DNA of 64,000 bases from Pleurotus ostreatus/Saccharomyces cerevisiae fusant (Eukaryota > Opisthokonta): NCBI GenBank assembly GCA_024196135.1, contig JAMQCK010000015.1, positions 124,001-188,000 of the forward strand. Direction: 5' to 3'. Shown here piece by piece: positions 41,553-53,037 of this stretch; the first letter of the stretch is position 1, and each line of letters begins with the position of its first letter. Made by a program: the position numbers and the translations under genes. Under the pieces are notes generated by a model. The model was not told the origin of the DNA, did not search any database, and saw only the letters and a list, made by a program, of their open reading frames with translations.

Positions 41553-43322
41553 ATGCTTGACGCTATGAACGACTCATTTTATGGACTCTCCAGCGCTCAT
41601 CTGAGCGGGCTAGCACTCCTAGCTGCGATCAGCGCCGCTGTACTGGCGCTCTATAAGCGAAAGCAATTGAAGATTGGAGCGAAAGCGCCCGCGGAGGATT
41701 TGGCGTCTCTGAACGAGAAGAACAAGAATCGGCCTCACGGAAGTGAGTGCTTGTCCACACCTCATGCTAGCACCATCGGTCTTATGCATCCTGTCTCGGT
41801 AGCATGGAATCCTCTTCCCCCCGATATATACTCGTTCTCCGAGCCGGAGGTCCATCCTACGGCAGGCGGTGACGTCTTGCAGATTGACCCCATCATCTAT
41901 CGACCCTGGAGATGGGGCCAATATCAGTAAGAACTGCGTTCGCGCCTCCTATCTCATCAATTGACTGTTTTTCAGTGTCACCATGGGTCTGAAGTCTCTA
42001 AACCAGTCCGAATGGTTCGAGGTAGACAAGCAATATCCCGACTACCACCGTATCCGCAAGCATCGCATCGCCACCCGCGGACACAACGTCGTCCGCCTTC
42101 TTTCCGCGAAGGAGGTGGGCAACGGTGAAGTTGTTCGCGAGGGTGTTTGCGCTCAGGCTGGTAAGTCGCATGCTGTATGATGAGACGAACAAAGTTCCCA
42201 TCCGCTCGCCTTATAGCTGTCGAGCTTCTGCTGTCCACCGCGCATTACCTCGCTGGCCGTTATCCGAAGTCTTACCAGCTTGATTCCGACGGGAGGTCCA
42301 TCTTTATACCTCCGGTAAACGAAACCTATAGCCTACCTTCGCCACTATGGTGTGGTGAATCCGAGAAGCGCCAGATGAGAGAGGTCTCGCGCGAGGAAGG
42401 AGAGGAGGCTCTCCGCACGTGCGCGCTACTGTAAGTCCAATTTCTTCTCTGAAAGTTTCCCCAACTCATTACATCCTATTCGCAGCGTTCAGGATGACCT
42501 CGCTGTCATGATCGAGGGCAATGATGGCCAATACTACTTCCAAGGCGGCGCTATTTGCGTGCCCGGCTTTTGGCGCATGCGGGACAAGATAGGCCGCCCT
42601 CTTGACGAGATTCATACCAGCGGCAATGTGCCATACTGTACGTCGCACACCCGCCACCTCTGACAGCACTAACCAACTACCGCTCGCAGACGAACAGAAC
42701 CTCCGTGCCTCCATGAACCGCTTCTTCCTCAAATTCCCTGTCGACAAGCCCGTCACCCGGAACAACTACTTCCTCCAAATCGTGCAGCCCAAGACCCCTA
42801 CCACCGCCCAGGACTCGACCTACCCCTCCTCCGGCACCACGCCCATCAATTCCACCGGGTTGAACGCGAAGGTCTACGACTCCGCCTACAACCCCATCGA
42901 CCCCGAAGAGCTCGCCTGGTCCGCGACGACGAACGGCCCCGAGGACGAGTACCGCCCGGGCCACGCGCACCAGCCGCCGGAGGGCAAGCCGCTCATCGTC
43001 ACGCCCGAGACTCTGCGCATGCGCACGGAGCGGCAGACGCTGCGTAGGCTGCCGGGGAGCGGGGCGATCGTCTTTGGGATCCGGACGTATGTGTGGGAGA
43101 TTGAGAAGATCAAGGAGGAGGTGGAGGAGGTGGGGGAGGGGAAGAGGGAGAGTGTGGCGGAACGGTTTGCGAGTGCGATTAGGGGGTGGCCGGAGCAGGT
43201 GCGGACGTATAAGGTGAGTGGGGTGCGGGTTGAGAGGCGTTGGATGTATGTGTGCTGATGATTGTGGGCAGGGAGCTACGGTGTATGAGGATGTGCTAGT
43301 GCCGTATCTGGAGAGTAAGTAG
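41553..43322 (+). CDS. DUF3445 protein, heme-dependent oxidative N-demethylase-like, membrane-anchored
   Basis: Member of PF11927, related to the alpha subunit of heme-dependent oxidative N-demethylases. The start MLDAMNDSFYGLSSAHLSGL leads into one membrane segment, LALLAAISAAVLALYKRK. After a short linker come WNPLPPDIYSFSEP and YRPWRWGQYHVTMGLKSLNQ. The family motifs MGLK...W, YPDYHRIRKHRIATRGH and LLSTAHYLAGRYPKSY follow. VQDDLAVMIEGNDGQYYFQG, then GFWRMRDKIGRPLDEIHTSG and NRFFLKFPVDKPVTRNNYFL make up the core. ETLRMRTERQTLRRLPGSGA and IVFGIRTYVWEIE are the C-terminal block. The protein ends YEDVLVPYLESK. Six or seven introns. The substrate is unknown; bacterial relatives demethylate dimethylamine. 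Confidence 0.85.
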
Positions 43323-43936
43323 GATGACGGAGGTAATCGAGTATGTGGGTTTTCGAGCCTCGGGTGGACATGCATGCCATATGTTCTCTGCTCGGTAGTG
43401 ATTCAGGTGAGCTCGGAACTCCTGAGGGTACTGATGTCCGAGGAAAGTAAGGTGTAACCGGATAGACGTTAACCTCGACCGCCGTATCGCTCTACATCAG
43501 GTACGAAGTGCGCCGGCGCTCTGGGAAAGAGGACAGTTCGGCGGCTGACAGCGCCGTCGGCCCTTCGCGAGCGAGGCTGACTGCCCGTCGCAGATCGCGT
43601 CCTCAGCTCGACTGATCGTCGTTAGTCGTCGACCTCGACGCCCAGTGCCTTCAGACCGTTCTCGCGTGTAACGGGCGCGCAACGGAGTGACAGACTTCCG
43701 CACACCCATGTTAGGCAATCCCGTCTGCCGATGCGCCTGTCAGGCGCCTCATACCTCGCCGTAGCAGTTTGAGTATAAAAGACTGATCGTCCACCTCTCA
43801 ACCTCCATCCTCAGTTTCGCCACTGTACACTTCAGCCCCGGGTCCTTTCCAGCTCGTCCTCTCGACCCTACGCTCTCTTCACCACACCTTCCTTTACCAC
43901 ATACCCTATCTCCCTCTTTACACCACCAATCTCCCA
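43323..43936. promoter_or_regulatory. Promoter region with TATA box of the secreted Ser/Thr-rich gene
   Basis: About 610 bases. TATAAAA at 43774-43780 lies 157 bases before the ATG at 43937 and is followed by a pyrimidine-rich leader of CTTC and CACC blocks, the usual layout for strongly expressed secreted-protein genes. The 5' part holds nothing recognised. Confidence 0.55.
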
Positions 43937-45081
43937 ATGGCCCGCTTCTTTGCCCTCGCCGCCATGGCCCTCGTCGCCCACGCCTCCCCCGCCCCCGAGC
44001 GCCGCCTCCTCCACATGCCCCGCGAAGCCACCAGACTCGCCGCCGACCCCGAGACCGGCACGATCTACCTCTACGACAACCGCGGTTTGCACCTGGGTAT
44101 CATGGAGCGCGATACCTTCGAGGAGATTCAGAGCCGTGCGGGTGGCTGCTCGGATATCAGTGCGAGCGAGGTGCAGAAGCTGCCCGGCTGGGACAAGCTG
44201 CAGAGCACCGCGAACGACTTTTGGGGCAATTACCAGCGGGAGATTAAGACCAATAACCCCGACGTGAGTGATAGCTTGTCATTCCATGTTTGTTATCGGA
44301 TACTGAACTTCGGATAGTTCCCGGACAAGCCCGCGCGTGTCTGCTTGACGAACAACCAGGTCGACATCACGATCAACGGGGACCCTCAGTGCACCACCCA
44401 GTCCCAGTCGGCTGGCGGTGACTTCTCTGGCACCACTGGCACGGTGGCGCTCTCGCAGACCGAGGGCACGGCGTATACGCTCTCGACGACGACTACGAGT
44501 ACGCTGCCTCTACCTTCCTTGCCCAAATTCCCATTCTCTGATCACCAAACCCCACAGCCGAAGCCTCCGTCGCCCTCGGCCTCAGCGGCGAGGTCAAGTT
44601 CGGCATCCCCGACATCGACAGCGTCACGTACAAGACGTCGCTCACGACGACCGTGTCCAACAAGCTCGGCACGACCGAGTCGACGACGCAGAACCAGCAG
44701 ACGACGTCGACGGTCACCGTCAGCCAGGCGGATGGGCAGACGTGCCAGCTTGATGTGCGTGGTCCTTCCTTTCCATGCCATCGCTCGGAGGCTGATTATC
44801 AAATGTGTAGTTCGAGACCAAGTCCTGCACGACGAAGGGCTCGGGCAACCTGCCCTTCCTCGCCTCCGGCTGGGTCTGGTTCGTGTACAAGAACAAGACG
44901 AAGGACCACTGGAACTGTGCGTTGCTCACTCTCACTTCGTTGAAACCCGTTGCTGACATCGATTGCAGGGGCCCTACTCATGGAGGGATACCTCGGCGAG
45001 GGAGAGCGCTCGACCTACATGAACTTCGACTCAACCATCGGCACGGAGACGAAGTCGAATTACAACGTCGTCTGCCAGTGA
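43937..45081 (+). CDS. Secreted Ser/Thr-rich beta protein of unknown function
   Basis: A secreted protein of about 300 residues. The signal peptide is MARFFALAAMALVAHASP. The mature N-terminus has DPETGTIYLYDNRGLHLGIM, then KLPGWDKLQSTANDFWGNYQ. Across a 58-base intron come FPDKPARVCLTNNQVDIT and DFSGTTGTVALSQTEGTAYT. The next exons have TYKTSLTTTVSNKLGTTEST and QNQQTTSTVTVSQADGQTC, long alternating Ser/Thr strands. The C-terminal part contains FLASGWVWFVYKNKTKDHWN and YMNFDSTIGTETKSNYNVVC. Four introns. Alternating polar strands next to a soluble N-terminal lobe are seen in aerolysin/ETX-MTX2-fold proteins, but no sequence signature proves it, and ordinary wall-binding beta proteins can look the same. 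I give this only as a possibility. Confidence 0.7.
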
Positions 45082-45293
45082 TCATGGACAGGATTATCAT
45101 ACCCGGTGAACTTGGTACGACCTTCATACGCTTATTGATCGGTGCTCTCTGGGGATATCGGGACGTCTGTTCTGTACATCTGGCTGACACTATACATACA
45201 AACATTTTGGTTACGATAGATAATTTATATATGCTACACATGCTGCATACGCAACGTTGGATGTTGATGAGCGTCAAGCGTCAAATGCTACCA

Positions 45294-46459
45294 CTACACC
45301 CGCAACTGGCTCATCATGGACGGAAGCCCTGGGTCGTAGGGGTTCTTCCCACCGCCGGGAAGCGGTACGGTGTTCATCGCCGCGGACGTGGTGCGCGGGT
45401 AGATCATGATGTCGTCCGACGTCACTTCGCTCGGCGTAGACAGAGGCGACAGTGGTGTCGCGAAGTCGGGCGTCACGGGTGAAGTCGACGATCGCGAGGA
45501 CGCGGGCGATGGGATGTTAATGACAACACCCGGACCCTGGTGCGGGACGAAGCCGGGTGGGAGGGTGTCCATGACGGCGGTGGGGATACGTCCGGGTGGT
45601 GCGGGTGCGTTCTCGAGGACTGGGGCGCGGTTTCCGGCGGCGGGGGTTGCGACGAGGCCGGGGCCGGCGGGTGGGGGGACTGGGGTGTCGACTACGGCGT
45701 CGAGGGAGCGCATGGGCCGGAGTGGTGTTGGGGAAACTAGAGGTGCGGGCATAGGTGCGGGCGGAGGTATTGGACCAGGACCAGCCATAGACGGCACAGG
45801 TAGTGGGCTATATGCGCGAGTACGATTAGAACAGGCTGATGCATGACAGCCGAGCAACTTACCCATTCCGCGTCATGCCATTCATAGGTGGTGACGGAGG
45901 CAGCGTGCCCGGAGGGACGTCTCGCAAGGGCAGACGATCGGCCAGCCTTGCCGCACCCGCCTCCGCCTCGTTGGCGCGGGCCTCAAAGACACGAGCCGCT
46001 GATGACGCCGTTGCGAGCTCTCTGCGTAGGTCCGCGATCTCCATGTCACGGTCTCGGAGTGCAGCCTTCAGCGCCATGGCTTCCTCTCTCAGCATCATTG
46101 CATCCTCCCTCGCAGCGTCTGCTCGTGTACGCTCTTCTGCTAGTAGGGTCGCCAATGTGTTGATCCTAGTATCGGGGCTGCCCGGTACGTTGATCGGGTG
46201 GTCGAGGGCATCGGGTGCGCTGGATGCGCGAGGGGTACCGGGCGCGATGGAGGAGCCGACGGAGGAGGGAGGTAGATCGCCTGGACGAGGCACAGAGCCG
46301 TATGGGGAGGATATGCCTCCGTGCGGGACGAAGCCTCCGGGACGCGGTGCAGCAGCATAAGCGCCCGCGGACATCCTGGTGATCGTTAGTCCTAGATGTT
46401 CATATCGTTCAACAGTACACGCACCTGCGAGGGTACTCTGCAGAGGATCGGGCGTACAT
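45294..46459 (-). CDS. Pro/Gly-rich protein with central coiled coil, unknown function
   Basis: No family recognised. Exon 1 is short (MYARSSAEYPRR), followed by an intron to MSAGAYAAAPRPGGFVPHGG. The middle is a clear coiled coil: INTLATLLAEERTRADAARE, DAMMLREEAMALKAALRDRD and MEIADLRRELATASSAARVF. The third exon is a Pro-rich disordered tail with GPGPIPPPAPMPAPLVSP and an FVPHQGPGVV segment, ending PSMMSQLRV. The motif GFVPHG/GFVPHQ occurs in both disordered parts. No signal peptide or membrane segment. The layout, coiled coil between disordered arms, would suit a cytoskeletal or polarity scaffold, but that is inference. Splice borders AGGTAAGT-type at exon 2 end and ATATAG acceptor are good. 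Confidence 0.6.
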
Positions 46460-47243
46460 GGCGATGGGTTGGATATGAGGATGCTAATTGCAGGAGACCA
46501 CGGCGGTTTGGGCGGAGTACTTGAGGGAGCCGCGGGCGACTGACATCATCACTTCGCTCCGACGCGCGTGCATGATTACTCCTTGCGTTCACCGATAATT
46601 GTCAAGACCATCGGACGAGGCTAAGAACTTGAGGGAGGGTGAGGGGATGGCGGGGCCTTCTGTGACACATCAGCGTAAGTGGTCGATGAGGAAGGGACGA
46701 AACTTGGACACTTCTATGTTCCGCGGTTGCGCTGTGTTCGAAACGGAGTATTGTAAGCGAGGGTAGTCATTTCGCTTACCTTGCAACTGCCTTGCTGTGA
46801 TATCTGAGCCGGGGACTTATATAGCTATCTCAAGGTTCATGTTTAGATAGGCTTTCTGTGAGCAGCGATGGTGATCTGGTCGACTCTGTCCGACCAGACA
46901 GGCCGGGCTTTACATATAACATGCACAAAGACTTTCACCAGATATAATTGCGGGTCGAGCTCGGTATCATCCACAAGAGCCAAAATTCGGAGTTACAAGC
47001 CTTGAGAGATGCTCTCGTACTCGAGAGAATGAGTGACGCGACGCGCCGGAGAACGCGCGTGATCATCTTCTCACGATCACATGCGCACCCCGGTTGAACT
47101 TCTCTGGGCGCCAACTCAGCGCTCAGTCCCCCGGTACCCAGTCCGCCTCTCATCTCGCCGACTAGTTTGTGATTGCGACTACTATACAGTGCTGTTCATC
47201 CACATGCAATTCCATCTCCCAATCTGCACCAACCCCGTCCACC
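46460..47243. other. Intergenic region between two minus-strand genes
   Basis: About 780 bases. It contains the promoter of the Pro-rich gene; the minus strand has TATATAA near 46816-46822, though this is 350 bases from the ATG. No other feature recognised. Confidence 0.35.
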
Positions 47244-50200
47244 TCAAACCCTCTCAAAGAAGTACAGATACGCAAACCGCTTCAGATCCCGCACGCTCTC
47301 CGCATCCGCCTTCACCACCTTCTCATCGTTGAACAGCACCCACTCGTCCCCGACGCGGATATGCGCGACGTAGTGCCCCGAGTGCACCGACGGCCCCTTG
47401 TGCGAGATGAATGCCTTGAGCGCGTATCGGACGGGTGCCTCCTTGGTGCCGCCGATCTCGGGTTGCGTGGGTGCGTTGGAGGAAGAGGATGCGGGCGCGG
47501 ACTCCTCGCCCATGTCGTCGGGGTGGCTAAAGAGCCATTCGACCGCGCGCTCTGCGTTGCCGCCCTGCAAGCGGTTGTGAGCTATTGCTTCATGTGCACC
47601 TTGGTTCAAGACGTACTGTCTCCCGTAGCGCCTTCTTCGCCTGCGCGGACGTGAAGCCCATATCTGCGAGCATGGCTACCTGCTCAGCGGATGGCTCAAC
47701 AGCACCTTCGCCACCTCCACTAGGCCGTATCGGATCGTCGATGTCTGCCAAACCAGTCAGTCCTGGTTGCCCTTTTCTCCCACAGCATCCTAAACCATAA
47801 CACCCTTGAACCTATAATCACTCACCCGGATCCTCCATATGCTCAAACAGCCAGTTCATCGCCGCCTCCGGGTCGCTATTCCCCGTCGCCAGCAGCGCCT
47901 TTTGACAGCGCACGGTCGGGAAACCCATCGCCTCCAACTGGCCCAGCGCAGCGGCGTTGAACTCGGGCAGGGCAGCAGCGGCGGGGGCGTCTTCGGGTAG
48001 GGGCTCTTCGCCTGGTTGAAGGCCGCGGCCGAGGTGTCGCTCTTCGAGGACGACCGTATCGTGCTCGGGGAGGATTACGGGGATGTCTGGGTGCGGGATT
48101 AATTGCTTGGCCGGGAGAGGTATGGGGTGCGAGTGGGGGGAGATACCCACCAAGCTTGGCCGGCACCCAGTTCACGAGCGTGAACTTCTTCGCATGGACG
48201 ACGAGCACCTCGGGGAAGGACGCAAACTTCGTCTGCCTACAAACGCGTCAGTATTCCAGTCTCTCACTATATCTCACCACACATTCCACCACCAAGCAAC
48301 ACAAAATCCCCACTCGTTACTCACTTATTCGCATACACACTCTTCCCACACGACGGGCACGCGTACTCCAGCGTCTCCGGGCTCAGCAGCGCCTCCAAAC
48401 AATCCATGAGGCGCACATCCTCGTACTGGACTTTGCCCTCCGCGTCCTTGCTCTTCTCCACCGCCGGGACCGCAACGCTGACCGTATCCGCCGCGTCCAC
48501 GCGGTATCGCACCCGCTTGCAGTCTGTGCACTGCAGTCGTTGCTCGAGGCCGTAGGAAAAGACCTGTGTCGCATCTGGAGCTTTGCGTGAGCACACAATC
48601 TCTTTTTTTCTTCCCTTCCTCTTCCTCTCTTTCGTACCCTCTTCCACAACGCCTCGAATACGCCACAGAGAACATAAGAACTCACCCCTCAAACCCCCAT
48701 CCTTCCTCCTATGCGCGTCCCGCCTCAGCACACTCAACAAATGCGTAAAGAACTCCTCCGCGTCCTGCTGCCGCATCGTCGAGAACTCCTCGTGGCCCTT
48801 GCCGATCAGCGCCTTGAAGCCCGTCGGCTTCAGCCCGGCTTGGAATACGGGGACGGAACCGTCGTGTTTGCGGGGTTCGGCTTCGGGTAGTGGCGACGCT
48901 TGTCCTGACAACGAAGGGGATTGCGCGAACCCGCCATGCGTAGGCGCCGGGTACGCATATCGCCCACTGACCAGACCATCCGCAACCTTGCGCATTTGGC
49001 ATTCCACGCATGCAGCAGGCAAGGGCTCGGTACAGGTTTCGGCGTGCGAATTAAGCGCGTCGACGGAGAAGTACCGCTCGCGGAAGGCGGGGAGGGAGAA
49101 GACCGTTTGCAGGACGGACGCCATGTAGCAGCTGTTGCCGAGGTTGGATAAGCCGGTCAAGCCTGCGCCGAACAGTGGTTCCAGAGCTTTCCCGTCCTCG
49201 GAGGTGAGCGAGAAGTCGTACTTGAGGTTGTGTTCAATTTGCTGATGAATGTTTAGTTAAGTATACCTGTACCAATGAGAAGGGGCGGGCAGACATACCA
49301 GCTCCGTCATACTCTTCTCCGTCTTCGTCTGCGTCTGTACATTGATCCCAAACGCCGCCAGATGCGCCGCCAGCTCCGGGTCCTGCTTCGCGTCGTTGCA
49401 CGTATAGCAATATATATCCGCCCCTCCCTCCGGCGTGATCGTCCCCAGCTTCACGCTCACCGGGTGCCCCGTCGCCTCAAAATGCGCCAGCCCGTGCCCA
49501 TTGCCCCCGAGGCCGCCAAACTGCTGCCGCCCGCACCCCAGCGCGCCGCAGGTGAGGCAGAGCCAGAGGTTCTCGCGCAGGTCGCACGAGGCGCAGTGTG
49601 CGAGACCGGATTGGGGGATCGGGCCGGTGGAGGCTTGCGGGAGCATGAGGGTGTGCTCGCAGGGGAGGATTTCCTCCTCCCAGGCTTGGACTTCGGACTG
49701 CCGGGCGGAGGACATGGATTGCATGACGCCGTTGATGAGGGCTTTGACCTGGGAACGGTGGTATGAGTATGTGGCAATCGGGGTGGAGGGGGAAGTGCCG
49801 CGGTGTATGGGGGAGTGTCACGCACCTTGTCATCGTTGGCGGCCTCAAGCAGGGGCGCGCCAGTCTCGGGGTTGCACTTCCAGCACTTTACTGTCGTAAC
49901 ATGTTCGTATTTGTCTTCCTCTCGCTCCTCCACAATAGCAAGTTTCTTCATCTTCGCCGGTGGTTCCTCGGACTCGGCCTGAGGAAACGATCGAAAGGGA
50001 GGTGCAATGAACGTGAAAGGATATTTGTGTATGGGCAATTTACAAGAGGGTAGAGCGCAGATTTAGTGAAAGCATTGTAAGGACGAAAACCCGTAAGCAA
50101 GCAGCCATGTATCAGACACGCATACACGCACTCTATGTTCCGATGGGCGCGCCTTGCGCTTTACATTGAGCGTGAAAGAGTGCCCCAAACGCTGGGCATG

Positions 50201-50583
50201 CGTACGCGCATGGTGTCGTCCAGGATCAAGGCATCCTCCATTAAAGCAAGACAAGCACACGTCGATTCCGGAAGGACTATCCTGCACGCATTGTCAGCAT
50301 GCACGATCTACTTTCATGGTGTAAGCGCCAGTGTGCTGGCAGACGGTGCATCCTCCTACACCGTAATTCCTCCCTTTCCATACTCCTCCGAATAGCACCT
50401 CCTTCTCTCTGCGTATCCCTCTACTTCCCCACCACCCTCCTCGCCACGATCACTCATCAGCAACCCCCGGTCCTCCTTCCTCACCTGATTGTCAAAGCAC
50501 TGCGTGCACTCCTCCCTATGCACAGACTGCGAGAGCCTCGGGGGGTCCAGGCGCGTTATCTCGCTCAGATGCGGGCAGGCCAT
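47244..50583 (-). CDS. UBP14: Ubiquitin carboxyl-terminal hydrolase Ubp14/USP5
   Basis: Disassembles free polyubiquitin chains. The start is MACPHLSEITRLDPPRLSQS, followed by HREECTQCFDNQ of the variant zinc finger. The next exons have GIDVCLSCFNGGC and RLGHSFTLNVKRKARP, then EEPPAKMKKLAIVEEREEDK. The ZnF-UBP domain reads CASCDLRENLWLCLTCGALG and NGHGLAHFEATGHPVSVKLG. The catalytic domain opens GLTGLSNLGNSCYMASVLQT (Cys box) and has MRQQDAEEFFTHLLSVLRRD. LSPETLEYACPSCGKSVYAN is the internal zinc site. Two UBA domains are inserted: ALGQLEAMGFPTVRCQKALL and EQVAMLADMGFTSAQAKKAL. The His box is HSGHYVAHIRVGDEWVLFND, ending YLYFFERV. About ten introns. All catalytic and ubiquitin-binding parts are present. 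Confidence 0.93.
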
Positions 50584-51384
50584 CGTCGTGAAAGGTAAGG
50601 TGGAATGAAATCAAGAGGCGACGCGGTCAAAGCGGCGCGGTGCGCGCGACAAGGACATGGCGTCACAGCCACATCGCGCGTCACGTGGACGTTATGGACT
50701 TCAGCGGGAGGTTCGACTTCGCGAATCGCAGGTGCGAGCTGGACGAGTAGCGCTGGTGAGCTGACAAGGACGGATTATCCGACGATGTACGCAGGCTCGT
50801 GCCCGCCCGAGACGATCTTCGTCCTCCAATGAACCCATGTTTGACGAGCTGTACTTCCAGAATTAGAATCTGCAGCACCTCCTCTGCCGGCGTCCTCCCC
50901 ACCATACTTTCGTCGCTTAGAACAACATCGTAGGTTCATATTACATATACGTACATAGCTCGTATAGCCTACTAGAGTACATGTATCATAGTACGCTTTT
51001 AACTTCGTGTATGGCGTAGAGCAGGCCGTCCGGTTCATAAGCGCAACCCGACAAAGCAGGGACCACTTCACCAAAGGGGGTGGGCAAGAAGAAAGGACAA
51101 CAGAAGCCGCGTAAGTAGAATATTCGACATAAGGAAGAGAAATCGTCCGATCTGATGACATGCCTGATACCACCGGATAGCCAGCGAGAGGTAGGATAAC
51201 CAGCGCAAGGTAGAAGTACCTGCGCAAAGTGGGATAACCAGCGAAGAGACAGAAGAGGGGCGAGCGCAAAGTAAAGAGAGAGAAGCAACGAACGACGGTC
51301 CCGTGGATTGACCGTCCCCCATACCGTACGCCTGCACGCGCGGCAGCTCCGTGTATGCGCTCACGCGGCGGCAACAACATCGGG
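50584..51384. other. Intergenic region with degenerate short repeats
   Basis: About 800 bases between the Ubp14 start and the 3' end of the bZIP gene. Three imperfect copies of GGATAACCAGCG occur at about 51175, 51194 and 51231. Otherwise only shadow frames. Confidence 0.4.
51175..51250. repeat. Three imperfect direct repeats
   Basis: GGATAGCCAGCGAGAGG, GGATAACCAGCGCAAGG and GGATAACCAGCGAAGAG lie within 76 bases, with GCGCAAAGT and GCGCAAGGT also repeated between them. They are probably a decayed tandem repeat in 3' flanking sequence. Confidence 0.5.
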
Positions 51385-53037
51385 CTAATACCCGTAGCCG
51401 CGGTCGCTCTGCCTGCTCTCGCCGCGCTCCTTGATGCCAACGGGCACGGGGACGCTCATGCTGACAGGCTGCGAGTCGCCCGGTTTGGGCTGCGGCGCCA
51501 CGGGTGGCGGGACCGCCGAGCCCGCGATGGGCATGCCGATGGGAGCTGGGCCACCCGCGGCTACGGGTGCGCCAACGCTCGCGACGGGCACGCCGGATAC
51601 GCCTGGTGCGCCTGCTACGACAGCGTCATCAGCTCTGCGCTGAGACACTATTTTACAGGAGGTGCCACCTACCAGGTATGCCACCCCCTATTACGCCTGC
51701 GCCGCCGACGAGGGCAGACAGCCGCGAGATCTCTTCGCGACTGGCCACCAGCGCGGACGTGAGCCGCTCGTTCTCCGTCTGCAGGAATTCGACCTTGGCC
51801 TGCAGCGACGCGAGCCAGGCCTTCTTCCGCTGACGACACTTCAAGGCGGCTGGAGTGACCGCATGAGTTGGAGTGTAATGACGAGGAGGAAGGCCTTCTG
51901 TTTACCTTGCCTGTTCCGCTCGAGGAAGTTCCGCCGCTTCTCCTCTTCCGTCTCCGGCTTCTTGTTCCCGCGTGAGTTGCCCGATGCTTTAGGCTTCACG
52001 TCCTCGTCGTCATCGTCATCGTCGTCATCGTCGCCCATGTCGTCGTGCTGCACTTGAGCGCGGCGGCGGGTCGACTGGCGTGTTTTCTTCCCCTCCGATG
52101 CCGCCTGGCTGTCGCCGCTCTGCTTGCGCTTCGTGCCCCGCCGTCCGTTGCCGTTGTTCGTGTTGTGGTTGTTGTCCGCGCCGTTAAGCTGCACCTGCTG
52201 CTGACCGCCCATCACATTGGCTGGTGCGGTAGTACTACCATGCTGACGTGCCTGTTCCTCCCTCTTCGTGAGCTCCTGGTGCGCCTGCGAAAGCAGGAAC
52301 AGCCCGTTCGCCGCGGTGTTGGCGGCGGTGGAGACAGCGTTGGGGGCGAGGTAACCGTTCTCGCTGGGCTGCTGCATCGAGTGCTGGGTCTCTTGCTGCG
52401 ACTGGGGCTGGGGCGCGTTGAGGACACCGTTGATCGCGTTGAGCGTGTTGGGGGTCATGGTGGGATTGGGCTGAGTGTTATTGAGGTATGCGAGGAAGGC
52501 CTGCGTGTTTGGCGTTGTTGGTCCACCCACGAAGGGTGTCAGGCCGGTGCCGGGGGTGAGCCCCGTCCGCGGTGTGAGTCCGGTGCGCGGGGTGAGACCA
52601 GTGCGGAAGACAGGATCGAATTGGAGCTGGGGAGGCTGGTTCTCCGCCTGGGGGCCGGCGAGCATCGCGGGGGAGAGGGGACCAGCGCGCAGGGAGTTTG
52701 CGAGCGCGGGGTTGTTGAAGTAGTAGCTGGGATCGGACGGCGATGCGAGGGCAGCTAGCGGGGGGAGGGTCGGCTTGGGGGACTGGGTGTGGGAGGGGGG
52801 CTTCTGGTCGGAGTCGTTGGACGATGGGCCGAGCGAGGGCTGCTGGCTGGCGCCGCGGTCGTTGCGGTCGTCCTGCCTGACATTGGAGTGGTTGGGGGTG
52901 GCGGAGAAGGACTGCTCGAATGGATTCGGCTCGAGCGCGAAGTCCGAGCGAGTCTGCTTGCGGACTGTGGGACGAGGAGCAGGTCTGCGCCCATTGTTTT
53001 CCTGAGGCGGTGGAGGGCTCGCTGACGTCGACGACAT
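51385..53037 (-). CDS. bZIP transcription factor of the Atf1/AtfA type
   Basis: Stress-response regulator binding CRE sites (TGACGTCA), normally a target of the Hog1/Sty1 MAP kinase. The start is MSSTSASPPPPQENNGRRPA. An N-terminal block FALEPNPFEQSFSATPN fits the Aft1 osmotic-stress region. A run of four units, RTGLTPRTGLTPRTGLTPGT, precedes a Ser/Asn/Gln-rich activation part. An Asp stretch of about nine precedes the basic region EEKRRNFLERNRQAALKCRQ and RKKAWLASLQAKVEFLQTEN, a canonical ATF/CREB bZIP with zipper leucines continuing through ERLTSALVASREEISRLSAL. An intron splits the basic region at NRQ/AALK, and a second, with a weak GTAATA donor, precedes a Pro/Gly/Val-rich tail ending SDRGYGY. 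The promoter has a TGACGTGA-like site near 53134-53141 (minus strand). Confidence 0.92.

Noticed and set aside
51385..51684. 25-base intron in the bZIP gene using GTAGGT as donor
   Set aside because: Too short for a fungal spliceosomal intron; the upstream GTAATA donor gives a 57-base intron in the correct frame.
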